Source of the DNA: Clostridiales bacterium
GTDB taxonomy: Bacteria; Bacillota; Clostridia; Oscillospirales; Oscillospiraceae
Assembly: GCA_014799475.1 (NCBI GenBank)
Contig: JAAVHX010000036.1
Span: 1-60,599, forward strand
Direction of reading: 5' to 3'
Length of the DNA stretch: 60,599 nucleotides
The notes beneath the pieces are model-generated. The model had not been told where the DNA came from. It ran no database searches and saw nothing but the letters and a program-made list of their open reading frames with translations. A program made the position numbers and the translations under genes. Positions 26,419 to 34,282 of the stretch are shown here, one piece after another. Numbering within the stretch: the stretch's first letter is position 1; each line of letters opens with the position of its first letter.

Positions 26419-27538
26419 GGCCGTCCTCCCCTTCCTCCGCCGGTTCCTCCGTCTGCTCCGGCTTCTCATGGGCGGGGCCTGTCAGGAACACCCGCCAGGC
26501 GATGGCCGCGGCCACCCCCATGGCCAGCAGAAACACCATGGCCTTCTGCGCGCCGCCGGCGGTGAGCACCACGGCGGACAGGCCCAGAATGGCGGAGATG
26601 ACATACAGCACCCCTACCGCCTGCTTTTGGGAAAAGCCCATGTCGATGAGCCGGTGGTGGACGTGGCCCCGGTCAGGGGCCATGGGGCTCTGCCCCCGGG
26701 ATAGCCGCCGGATCACGGCAAAGCACTCGTCGAAGATGGGCAGGCCCAGCATGAGGAAGGGCACCACAAAGGAGATGATGGTGTACTGCTTGAACATCCC
26801 GTTCACCGACACGACCGCCATAATGAAGCCCAGGAAGGTGGAGCCGGTGTCCCCCATGAAGATCTTGGCCGGGTTGAAGTTGTAGGGCAGGAAGCCGATG
26901 CACGCCCCCACCAGCGCCGCCATCATCACCGCCACGTCCAGCTCGCCGTCCAGCTCGCTGACCAGCAGGGCGATGACCAACATGGAGGCCGCGCTGATGG
27001 TGGACACGCCGCAGGCCAGCCCGTCCAGCCCATCAATGAAGTTGACCGAATTGGTTATGGCCACGATCCAGATCACGGTGACGGGATAGGCCAACCAGCC
27101 CAGCTGCCACACCGGGTTGGAGCTAAAGATATTGGGGTTGGACAGCACGTCGATGCGGTTGCCCGCCACCACGGCGACGAGGGCGGCGATGATCTGCACC
27201 AAAAACTTGGGCACGGCGGGCAGGGCGTAAATGTCGTCCAAAATGCCCAGCACCACGATGATCACCGCCCCCAGCAGCATCCCCTTCTTCTCCATATCCA
27301 GGGGGACAAACAACAGCATGGACACCACAAACCCGAAAAAGATGGCCAGGCCGCCCATGCGGGGTATGGGGTGGTCGTGCATCCGCCGGCCGTCTTTGGG
27401 TACGTCCACCGCGCCCATCTTCACCGACAGCGCCTTCACCAGCGGCGTGGACGCGAAGGACACCATACCCGCCAGCACCAGCGCCAGCAATACGTACCAA
27501 ATATCCTGGGACGTCAGGATGGTTCTAAAATTGATCAA
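26411..27538 (-). CDS. WecA/TagO-type undecaprenyl-phosphate sugar-1-phosphate transferase
   Basis: 375 residues and about ten membrane helices. It links GlcNAc-1-P (or a related sugar phosphate) to undecaprenyl phosphate, the first membrane step of wall-polymer synthesis. Family motifs: HDHPIPRMGGLAIFFGF, LGILDDIYALP (aspartate pair), NSVNFIDGLDGLACG, FMGDTGSTFLGF and the DRGHVHHRLIDMG loop. A charged C-terminal tail follows. The start is TTG at 27538 with AAGGAG upstream. Followed by wecB with an 8-bp overlap. Confidence 0.92.
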   Translation of the reverse strand: MINFRTILTSQDIWYVLLALVLAGMVSFASTPLVKALSVKMGAVDVPKDGRRMHDHPIPRMGGLAIFFGFVVSMLLFVPLDMEKKGMLLGAVIIVVLGILDDIYALPAVPKFLVQIIAALVAVVAGNRIDVLSNPNIFSSNPVWQLGWLAYPVTVIWIVAITNSVNFIDGLDGLACGVSTISAASMLVIALLVSELDGELDVAVMMAALVGACIGFLPYNFNPAKIFMGDTGSTFLGFIMAVVSVNGMFKQYTIISFVVPFLMLGLPIFDECFAVIRRLSRGQSPMAPDRGHVHHRLIDMGFSQKQAVGVLYVISAILGLSAVVLTAGGAQKAMVFLLAMGVAAAIAWRVFLTGPAHEKPEQTEEPAEEGEDGHE

Positions 27539-27610
27539 CTGAATTTCGCTCCTTTTGGGCCGGCCGGCGCCGGATCAGCCCGCCGTTCCCCGCGCGCAGC
27601 GCGTTTTCTC

Positions 27611-28615
27611 TTATCGGGGCAGGAAGCCCACCTTTTTGTAAACCTTGCGCAGGGTCTTTTCCGCCACATAGGCGGCCCGTTCCGCCCCGGCGCGGTACAC
27701 CCCCTCCAGGTACGCCTTGTCGGCCAGCAGACGCTCCGTCTCCTCCCGGATGGGGCGCAGGGTCTCCACCACGGCCTCGCCCACGGCGGGCTTGAACTTA
27801 CCGTAGCCCTGGCCCTCAAACTCCGCCTCCACGTCCTCATAGCTCTTCCCCGTGGCGGCGGCGTAGATCTGGATCAGGTTGGACACGCCGGGCTTCTCCG
27901 GGGCGCGGCGGACGCAGCGCTCGGTGTCGCTGTCGGTGACGGCGCGCTTGAACTTGCGCATAATGTCCTCCGGCTTCTCCATCAGAAACACACAGCCCTC
28001 GGGCTGGGACTTGCTCATCTTGCTGTCCGGGGCGGACAGGCTCATGATCCGGGCGCCAACCTTGGCGATGTAGGGCTCGGGCACCTTGAACACGTCGCCG
28101 TACACGCCGTTGAAGCGGTTTGCGATGTCCCGGCAGATCTCCACGTGCTGCTTCTGATCCTCCCCCACCGGCACGGCGTCCGGCTGGTAGAGCAGGATGT
28201 CCGCCGCCATCAGCACCGGGTAGGTGAACAGACCCGCGTTGATGTTGTCGGCGTTCTTGGCGGACTTGTCCTTGAACTGGGTCATGCGGGACAGCTCGCC
28301 GAACATGGTGTAGCAGTCCAGCACCCATCCCAGCTGGCTGTGGGCGGGGACATGGGACTGGACGAACAGCACACACTTCTCCGGGTCCAGTCCGCAGGCG
28401 ATGTACTGGGCCAGCAGGGCCAGGGTGCGCTTTCTCAGCTCCGCCGGGTTCTGGCGCACGGTGATGGTGTGCAGGTCAGCCAGGAAAAAGTAGCAGTCAA
28501 ACTCGTCGATCATCTCCGGCCAGTGGCGCAGGGGGCCCAGGTAGTTGCCCAAATGCAGCTCCCCGCTGGGCTGGATGCCGGAGACCATCACTTTTTTGTT
28601 CCCATTTTCCATCAT
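27611..28615 (-). CDS. trpS: Tryptophan--tRNA ligase
   Basis: About 334 residues, a class I aminoacyl-tRNA synthetase. The HIGH equivalent is PSGELHLGNYLG and the KMSKS loop is KMSKSQPEG; LADLHTIT and VGEDQKQHVE are further family motifs. Two adjacent ATGs (28615, 28612) follow AAGG by about 8 bases; the GTG at 28621 is too close to it. Downstream of rsfS by a short gap and probably co-transcribed. Confidence 0.96.
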   Translation of the reverse strand: MMENGNKKVMVSGIQPSGELHLGNYLGPLRHWPEMIDEFDCYFFLADLHTITVRQNPAELRKRTLALLAQYIACGLDPEKCVLFVQSHVPAHSQLGWVLDCYTMFGELSRMTQFKDKSAKNADNINAGLFTYPVLMAADILLYQPDAVPVGEDQKQHVEICRDIANRFNGVYGDVFKVPEPYIAKVGARIMSLSAPDSKMSKSQPEGCVFLMEKPEDIMRKFKRAVTDSDTERCVRRAPEKPGVSNLIQIYAAATGKSYEDVEAEFEGQGYGKFKPAVGEAVVETLRPIREETERLLADKAYLEGVYRAGAERAAYVAEKTLRKVYKKVGFLPR

Positions 28616-28626
28616 GTTCACAACCT

Positions 28627-28995
28627 TTACTCAGCTTCCGCTGTCAGAAATTCAGAAATATCCACCGCCTCCGCGTCCGACCACAGCCGCTCCAGGCCGT
28701 AGAACTCTCGGCCCTCCTCGGTGAAAACGTGGATCACCACGGCGGAGTAGTCCATCAGCGTCCACTGGTTCCCCCGGTGGCCCTCGATATGGTGAGGTTC
28801 CTCCCCCGCCTTGGACATAGCCTCCTCCACCGCGTCGGCCAGGGCCCGCACCTGGGTGTTGGAGGTGCCGTTGCAGATGACGAAGTAGTCCGCCAGGGTG
28901 GTCTGGTCGGCGGTGCGCAGCACCTTGATGTCTTTTCCCTGCTTATCGTCCAGCGCCTTGACGGCGATGGACACCATTTCCTTCTCGTTCAGCAT
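28627..28995 (-). CDS. rsfS: Ribosomal silencing factor
   Basis: 122 residues of the RsfS/Iojap family, which binds L14 and blocks subunit joining in starved cells. Motifs: VLRTADQTTLADYFVICNGTSNTQVRALAD, then EGHRGNQWTLMDYSAVVIHVF and YGLERLWSDA. It lies 21 bp downstream of the LCP gene in the nadD-yqeK / LCP / rsfS string, the usual Firmicute neighbourhood. Confidence 0.96.
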   Translation of the reverse strand: MLNEKEMVSIAVKALDDKQGKDIKVLRTADQTTLADYFVICNGTSNTQVRALADAVEEAMSKAGEEPHHIEGHRGNQWTLMDYSAVVIHVFTEEGREFYGLERLWSDAEAVDISEFLTAEAE

Positions 28996-29016
28996 ATGAT
29001 CGTTCTCCTTTTCCGT

Positions 29017-30501
29017 TTAATCCGTCGTGTCGCCCCAGTCAAATACGTCTCCCCCCGCGTCGGTGGCAAAGGGATCGGGCTCTGTGGGGGCGCTGGCCGG
29101 GGGCTGGCTGTCCACAGGATCGCTCTCTATGGGATCGCTTTCTACCGGGCCGTTCTCCGCCGGGTCGCCGCCCATCGGGTCGCTTTCCAGCGGATCGCTT
29201 TCAATTGGGTCGCTCTCAATGGGCTCATCGGTTTCCCGCACCGGCGGCTGCCCCAGCTCCGGGGCGGCCAGCCGCCCGGTAGACGAGCGCAGAGAACCGT
29301 CAGCGTTCTGGCTCATCAGGTCAAGCTGCTTGATGGTGACCTGCTCCTTGTAGGGGTTCAGGTATTCATTGGTCATTTCCAGCAGCTGATTCTGGATGGG
29401 GCAGACGAAGCTCCAGTCGTTCCCGAACTGATAGTAGCTGCCCAATTTGTTGGGCATGGTGAGGAACTCCACGTCGCTCACCTTCAGCCCGCCCAGCACG
29501 GCCTCCTGGGCAAACCAGAGCATATTTTCCACCGACAGGTCGCTCTTCACCCGGCTGTTGAACAGCTTGATGAGCTGCCCGATCTTCGTGATGTTCCCGA
29601 TCTGGAGGGTCTGATCCAGCACCGCTTTCAGGAAGGAATGCTGTAGCTCCAGGCGGTTCAGGTCGCTGCCGCTCCAATTGCCGCCGGTGGGGATGCGCGG
29701 CCCGTTTTTTCCGTTGATATAACCATTGTGCCGCCAGCGGACGATTTGCATGGCGTCGTTTCCGTTCAGCTTGCGGTATCCCTGCTCCTGGTAGATGCTC
29801 AGATCCTGGAAGGGGTCGTAGTATTCCATATGGTAGGGGTTGTCAAACCAGACGCCGCCGATGGCGTCCACCATCTCCCCCACCAGCTCCCAGTCGATCT
29901 GCACGTAGTAATCGGGGACAAAGCCCACCAGCTCGGACACCTCATTGCGCAGCGCCTCGATGCCGTCGTCGCCCTGGCCGTACACGTTATAGACCGCGTT
30001 GAGCTTTTTCGCGCTGATGTTGGGTCGGGCGCTGGAGTTGATGAGGGTGTCCCGGGGCAGGGACATGACGGCGGCCCGCTGGTTGGCCACGTCGTAGGTG
30101 GCCACCATCATGGTGTCCGTCAGGCCGGAGGTGGTGTCCTGTCCGAAGATAAGGATGGTAAAAATGGCGTCGCTCTTGCGCTCGCCGCCCACCTTTGGCT
30201 CAATGGCGTCGATGTCCAGGGTGGGCTCGGGGGTGGCGTCCGGCGGCAGGTCGGTATCGGAGCTCTGCGGGCCAGGGCCGGGCAGGTCGGGCCGCTTCAC
30301 CCAGCGTTTGTACAGCAGGACCAGCGCCGCCGCGATGACCATGATGACCGCCAGCACGATCATGACGATCATGATGCGCTTCTCTTTTTGTTTCTGGGCC
30401 TGCGCCGGGGTCAGCGGCGGTTTCGCCTTCCTGTCCAGGCGCTTTCCCGGCCGTGCCCGATCCGGCGCCGCGTCGTTGTATCTTTTGGGGTGGTCGCTCA
30501 T
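29017..30501 (-). CDS. LytR-CpsA-Psr (LCP) family protein
   Basis: 494 residues. A basic cytoplasmic N terminus, a membrane helix (about 43-66), then the LCP catalytic domain (about 108-370: ILIFGQDTTSGLTDTMMVAT, MSLPRDTLI, DAIGGVWFDNP, LNGNDAMQIVRWRHN). LCP enzymes transfer lipid-linked wall polymers onto peptidoglycan or proteins. The C-terminal tail (about 425-480) is low-complexity, built of ESDP units. Start ATG at 30501 overlaps the nadD-yqeK stop by 4 bp. Genome context with wecA/tagO-like and wecB genes supports wall-polymer attachment. Confidence 0.93.
   Translation of the reverse strand: MSDHPKRYNDAAPDRARPGKRLDRKAKPPLTPAQAQKQKEKRIMIVMIVLAVIMVIAAALVLLYKRWVKRPDLPGPGPQSSDTDLPPDATPEPTLDIDAIEPKVGGERKSDAIFTILIFGQDTTSGLTDTMMVATYDVANQRAAVMSLPRDTLINSSARPNISAKKLNAVYNVYGQGDDGIEALRNEVSELVGFVPDYYVQIDWELVGEMVDAIGGVWFDNPYHMEYYDPFQDLSIYQEQGYRKLNGNDAMQIVRWRHNGYINGKNGPRIPTGGNWSGSDLNRLELQHSFLKAVLDQTLQIGNITKIGQLIKLFNSRVKSDLSVENMLWFAQEAVLGGLKVSDVEFLTMPNKLGSYYQFGNDWSFVCPIQNQLLEMTNEYLNPYKEQVTIKQLDLMSQNADGSLRSSTGRLAAPELGQPPVRETDEPIESDPIESDPLESDPMGGDPAENGPVESDPIESDPVDSQPPASAPTEPDPFATDAGGDVFDWGDTTD
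29110..29235 (-). repeat. 15-bp tandem repeats encoding ESDPx units
   Basis: About eight degenerate 15-bp units inside the LCP gene encode (I/L/V)ESDP-type pentapeptides in the extracytoplasmic tail. Copy number could vary between strains. Confidence 0.7.
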
Positions 30502-31697
30502 GCTTGATTCCCTTTCCCATAAAATTCATAGGCCGCCAGCGTATCGTGGTGGAGCTCCTTGTCCCGCTGGACCATCTCCTGCATGGACAGCGACGCGCCC
30601 ATGCCCACCGCTCCGTCTAGGTCAGTATACGCCAGCCGGCGTAGCTCCCCCACCTCGGGGAAATTCCGGCAGGGCTCCATGTAGTCGGCGATGTACAGCA
30701 GCTTCTCCTCCAGGCTCATGCCGCCCCGGGCGGTGGTGTGGTAGAGGATGGCGTCATAGATGCCGTCATCCACACCGAAGATGTGCCTGGCCAGGGCCGC
30801 GCCGCTCTTGGCGTGGAGCAGCTTGTCGGTGGCCCGCTCCAGGGGGCACAGCTCAATGCCGTATCGGTCGCAGATGTCCAAATGCTCCTGGAGGGTGAGA
30901 TACTTGGTACAGTCGTGGAGGATGGCAGCGCGGCGCATCCGCTCCTCGTCCGCGCCCCAGCGGTCTGCAAGCCTCGCGGCCTCCTCCTCGCAGCCCCTGA
31001 TGTGGGCCAGCCGCTTGGCGAACACCATGGAGTAGGACACGCACCGAAGATCCTCCAGGGACAGGCGCTTGAGATCGGCGTTGGTTCCATATAGTTTTTC
31101 CCGTAAAATATAACCATACACCGCCTGAGGCAAAAATTCCCGGCCTCCCCCCTGCGGAAGCAGCTCCCGCAGGCGGGTGGATGAGATGTCCACCAGGCCG
31201 GGGACTGTGATGGTGGTCAGTTTGGCGCTGTAGGCGCGGCTGAGGAAGTCCCGCTGGGGGGTGAATACCTCCTCGCCGTCCCGCTCTGTGCGGCCAAAGG
31301 CGCACACCCCCGCCAGGGCCAGGATCTTCTCCGGCTCGCGCCATTGGTGGAGAGTGAGGAACATATCCGTCCCCATGAGCAGCCACAGCTCCGCCCCCGG
31401 CCAGCGCCGGGCCGCCAGGGCCAGCGTGTCGGCGGTGTAGCTCTTGCCCTCCCGGTGGATCTCCGCGTCCCAAACCTCGGTGATGTCCGGCAGGAACAGC
31501 TGGTCGGCGGCAATGCGCGTCATCTCCAGCCGCTGCCCGGATGTGGGGCTGCCCGGGGCCAGATCCTTGTGGGGTGGGATCCCCGCCGGGACGAACACCA
31601 GCTTGTCCAAGCCTAGTGCAGCTACCGCCGCTTTAGCCGCCGCCAGATGCCCCAGGTGGGGGGGATTGAAGCTGCCGCCGTAGATGCCGATTTTCAA
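30498..31697 (-). CDS. nadD: NadD-YqeK fusion: nicotinate-nucleotide adenylyltransferase and HD-domain hydrolase
   Basis: About 399 residues in two enzymes. Residues 1 to about 200 are NadD (KIGIYGGSFNPPHLGHLAAA, MGTDMFLTLHQW, DISSTRLREL), making deamido-NAD. From about 215 to 390 is a YqeK-type HD domain (HIRGCEEEAARLADRWGADE, ILHDCTKYL, then YHTTARGGMS and YIADYMEP), a family reported to hydrolyse Ap4A. They are separate adjacent genes in most Firmicutes. The start is TTG at 31697, 5 bases after GGTGG and giving MKIGIYGG; the GTG at 31706 sits on the ribosome site. Confidence 0.9.
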   Translation of the reverse strand: MKIGIYGGSFNPPHLGHLAAAKAAVAALGLDKLVFVPAGIPPHKDLAPGSPTSGQRLEMTRIAADQLFLPDITEVWDAEIHREGKSYTADTLALAARRWPGAELWLLMGTDMFLTLHQWREPEKILALAGVCAFGRTERDGEEVFTPQRDFLSRAYSAKLTTITVPGLVDISSTRLRELLPQGGGREFLPQAVYGYILREKLYGTNADLKRLSLEDLRCVSYSMVFAKRLAHIRGCEEEAARLADRWGADEERMRRAAILHDCTKYLTLQEHLDICDRYGIELCPLERATDKLLHAKSGAALARHIFGVDDGIYDAILYHTTARGGMSLEEKLLYIADYMEPCRNFPEVGELRRLAYTDLDGAVGMGASLSMQEMVQRDKELHHDTLAAYEFYGKGNQA

Positions 31698-31734
31698 CGG
31701 AACCACCCTCTCAAAAAAGATTTAAGGGATGTGC

Positions 31735-31823
31735 TTATTTCACTGCCAGCTTGATTCTCTTGTCTTTGGGCTTGCTGTGGGTCTCCCGGTACAGCACGAA
31801 CTTGGTGCCGATCACCTGCACGC
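31735..31823 (-). pseudogene. Duplicated 3' end of yhbY
   Basis: An in-frame tail reading VIGTKFVLYRETHSKPKDKR then IKLAVK and stop: a second copy of the last 28 or so codons of yhbY. Over 61 bp (31761-31821 against 31974-32034) only three bases differ. It has no start and is separated from yhbY by a palindrome array, so it is either the original gene end displaced by an insertion or a tandem duplicate. Confidence 0.8.
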
Positions 31824-31940
31824 CCCATGGGTCAGGCCCCATGGGGACCCCGGATTTCACTCAAATCGGTGGAAATGAATTCCACCGATTTCAAGGTTTT
31901 GCTTCGCAAAACACTTGTACGCCGCACTTGCGGCGATGTG
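31822..31940. repeat. Palindrome array inserted between two yhbY 3' ends
   Basis: Four consecutive stem-loops: CCCATGGG/CCCATGGG, AAATCGGTGGAA/TTCCACCGATTT with loop ATGAA, GTTTTGC/GCAAAAC and CGCCGC/GCGGCG. The block is bracketed by an inverted repeat GATCACCTGCAC (31810-31821) and GTGCAGGTGATT (31941-31952). It looks like a small non-autonomous element. Confidence 0.65.
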
Positions 31941-31950
31941 GTGCAGGTGA

Positions 31951-32256
31951 TTATTTAACCAATCGAATGCGTTTGTCTTTTGGTTTGCTGTGGGTCTCCC
32001 GGTACAGCACGAACTTGGTGCCGATGACCTGCACCACCTGGCTCCGGGTGGCCTGGGCCAGTTCCTCCGCTCCCTCCCGGGGGGACAGGGGGCTGTTCTC
32101 CAGCACCTTGCCCTTGATGAGTTCCCGGGCCTCCAGGGCGTCGTCCGCCTGTTTTGTCAGGTTGGGGCCGATGCCGTCCTTGCCGATGTGGACGATGGTG
32201 TCCAGGTCGTTGGCTAGAGAGCGCAGCTGGGCCCGCTGCTTGCTTGTTAAATCCAC
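31951..32256 (-). CDS. yhbY: CRS1-YhbY domain RNA-binding protein
   Basis: 101 residues, the normal size of this 50S-assembly associated RNA-binding protein. Motifs: LTSKQRAQLRSLANDLDTIVHIGKDGI, the conserved GxxG-type loop, and the C-terminal QVIGTKFVLYRETH. Its last codons (RIRLVK) differ in sequence from the downstream duplicate (RIKLAVK), and the stop codon lies in the inverted repeat of the neighbouring palindrome element. The gene appears intact. Sits between rdgB and nadD, the usual order. Confidence 0.93.
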   Translation of the reverse strand: MDLTSKQRAQLRSLANDLDTIVHIGKDGIGPNLTKQADDALEARELIKGKVLENSPLSPREGAEELAQATRSQVVQVIGTKFVLYRETHSKPKDKRIRLVK

Positions 32257-32271
32257 TTAAAATACTCCTTT

Positions 32272-32859
32272 TTAGTTCAAATACTCCTCCAGCTTGGCCT
32301 GGAACGCCTCCAGGGCGCGGCCCCGGTGGGAGATAGCGTTCTTCTCCTCGGCGCTGAGCTGGGCGAAGGTCTTTTTCAGCTTGGGCAGGAAGAACACCGG
32401 GTCGTAGCCGAAGCCGCCCTCCCCCATGGGTGCGAAGGCGATGGTGCCGGGGCACTCTCCTCGGGCGGTGAGCACATCGCCGTTGGGGAAGCAGCAGGTG
32501 ATGACGGACACGAACTTGGCCGTCCGCGCCTGCCCCATGGGCATACTGGACAGCAGCAGGCGGTAGCGTCCCGCGTCGTCCAGCCCCTCGCCGCCGTACC
32601 GGGCGGAGTACACGCCGGGGGCCCCGTTCAGCGCGTCCACGCACAGGCCGGAGTCGTCCGCGATGGCGGGCAGGCCGCTGGCCTCCATGACGGCTCTGGC
32701 CTTCAGCAGGGAGTTCTCCTCGAAGGTGGCCCCCGTCTCCTCCACGTCCACGTCGATGCCCACGTCCGCCTGGAGGCACACCTCCACCCCCATGCCGGAC
32801 AGGATCTCGTTCATTTCCTTCAGCTTTTTCGGATTTTTGCTGGCCAGCACCAATTTCAT
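32272..32859 (-). CDS. rdgB: Non-canonical purine NTP pyrophosphatase
   Basis: 195 residues of the HAM1/RdgB family, which removes dITP/XTP from the nucleotide pool. Motifs: LASKNPKKLKEMNEIL (T/S-x-N-x-x-K type), ENSLLKARAV, ADDSGLCVDAL, GVYSARYGG and the C-terminal SHRGRAL. Normal length. It precedes yhbY by 15 bp. Confidence 0.96.
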   Translation of the reverse strand: MKLVLASKNPKKLKEMNEILSGMGVEVCLQADVGIDVDVEETGATFEENSLLKARAVMEASGLPAIADDSGLCVDALNGAPGVYSARYGGEGLDDAGRYRLLLSSMPMGQARTAKFVSVITCCFPNGDVLTARGECPGTIAFAPMGEGGFGYDPVFFLPKLKKTFAQLSAEEKNAISHRGRALEAFQAKLEEYLN

Positions 32860-32943
32860 GCCGCCGCCTCCATTCTATTTCTTTGGTATCCTAATATTTT
32901 ACACCAACCGCTCCGGGAAATCGTAACCAGAGTGTGAATATTG

Positions 32944-33810
32944 TCAAATCAAAGCCTCAACAAAGGAGGTGGCGTCGAAGGGCTGGAGGTCGTCTACGCC
33001 CTCGCCCACCCCGGCGAATTTGACGGGCACGCCCAGCTCGCGGGCGATGGCGATGACGATGCCGCCCTTGGCGGTGCCGTCCAGCTTGGTGAGCACGATG
33101 CCCGTGACCCCCGCCGTCTTGGAGAACTCCTTGGCCTGGATCAGGCCGTTCTGCCCGGTGGTGGCGTCCAGCACCAGCAGGGTCTCCCGGCTGGACTCGG
33201 GGCACTCCCGGTCGATGACCCGGCTGATCTTGTTCAGCTCGTTCATCAAGTTGGCCTTGTTTTGCAGACGCCCGGCGGTGTCCACCAGCACCACGTCGGC
33301 CTTACGGGCGCGGGCGGCGGACAGCGCGTCGTACACCACGGCGGCGGGATCTGCCCCCTCGTGCTGCTTGACGATGTCCACCCCGGCCCGGTCCGCCCAG
33401 ATGGTGAGCTGCTCGGCGGCGGCGGCCCGGAAGGTGTCCCCGGCGCACAGCACCACTTTGCGGCCCACGCTCTTCCAGTGGGCGGCCAGCTTGCCGATGG
33501 AGGTGGTCTTGCCCACCCCGTTGACGCCGATGAACAGGATCACCGCCGGCTTGCCGCTCATGTCCACGTAAGCCCCGCCCAGGTCCAGGTACTCCGCCAG
33601 GATCTCCCGCATACACTCCCGGGCGCCCTGGGTGTCCTTCACGCCCCGGGCGCGGCACCGCTCCCGCAGCTCGTCCACCGCCTCCATGGTGGTCTCCGCC
33701 CCCAAGTCGGCCATGACCAGGGACTCCTCCAGCTCGTCATAGAAGTCGTCGGTCAGCTCGGAAAAGCCGTTGAAAATGCCGATTTTCTTCACCTTGTCAA
33801 AAAAGCCCAT
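32944..33810 (-). CDS. ftsY: Signal recognition particle receptor FtsY
   Basis: 288 residues, NG domains only (no long acidic A domain), common in Clostridia. GTPase motifs: GVNGVGKTTSIGKLA (P-loop), DTFRAAAAEQL, DTAGRLQNK, TKLDGTAKGG and a C-terminal GVGEGVDDLQPF. It receives SRP-ribosome complexes at the membrane. The ATG at 33810 (MGFFDKVKKIG) has GGAAG upstream; longer in-frame starts are not family-like. Confidence 0.95.
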   Translation of the reverse strand: MGFFDKVKKIGIFNGFSELTDDFYDELEESLVMADLGAETTMEAVDELRERCRARGVKDTQGARECMREILAEYLDLGGAYVDMSGKPAVILFIGVNGVGKTTSIGKLAAHWKSVGRKVVLCAGDTFRAAAAEQLTIWADRAGVDIVKQHEGADPAAVVYDALSAARARKADVVLVDTAGRLQNKANLMNELNKISRVIDRECPESSRETLLVLDATTGQNGLIQAKEFSKTAGVTGIVLTKLDGTAKGGIVIAIARELGVPVKFAGVGEGVDDLQPFDATSFVEALI

Positions 33811-33829
33811 AGAAATAAAACTTCCTTTA

Positions 33830-34153
33830 TCAGATATTTGGGTTCTTCGCCCCGCACAGCGGACATTTCGGGTCGTCCAAATCGTGGACATGGCCGCAGG
33901 CGGGGCAGGTGGTCTGCGCCATATGGTCCTCGCCTTCCCGGTACTCAAAGTCCTCCTCGGACGGGCCGCTCCAATAAAAGTCCAGCTTGCGGCAGTTGGG
34001 GCAGCTCCATATCTCCACGTTCAGCGCCCCGGCCAGCAGGTTGGGCCAGTCTCCCCAGAGGAAGCTGGTCTGACCCAGCTGCATTTTTTCCGTTTTGACG
34101 TATTCCATTTTGCTGCGGCAGTTGCCGCAGCGTTTGTCCACCGATTCACTCAC
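33830..34153 (-). CDS. Zinc-ribbon protein of unknown function
   Basis: About 107 residues from the GTG at 34153 (11 bases after GGAGAAGGAG). Three CxxC pairs are visible (CGNC, CPNC, and CPACG...CPLCG), so two zinc ribbons are likely: one near the N terminus shared with the middle and one at the end. The middle reads EIWSCPNCRKLDFYW, typical of nucleic-acid-binding-nucleotidyltransferase-like small ribbons. It lies between smc and ftsY on the same strand. No specific family recognised. Confidence 0.75.
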   Translation of the reverse strand: MSESVDKRCGNCRSKMEYVKTEKMQLGQTSFLWGDWPNLLAGALNVEIWSCPNCRKLDFYWSGPSEEDFEYREGEDHMAQTTCPACGHVHDLDDPKCPLCGAKNPNI

Positions 34154-34186
34154 TTGATATTCAACTCCTTCTCCTCGTCGGGGCAA

Positions 34187-34275
34187 GCTCCATATCCCTC
34201 TCCCCGGCGCAAGCGCCAGGGCTCGCTCATTTCGCTGCCCCTCCTCTCCCCAACAAAACCAAAACCGTTTCGTTG
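34187..34275. repeat. Palindrome cluster between smc and zinc-ribbon gene
   Basis: Contains GGCGC/GCGCC with an AA loop and CCCCAAC/GTTGGGG enclosing AAAACC...CGTTT, followed by GGCCCC and TTTGAT. The outer stem and flank resemble the start of the array at 25108-25265. Confidence 0.5.
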
Positions 34276-34282
34276 GGGGCCC

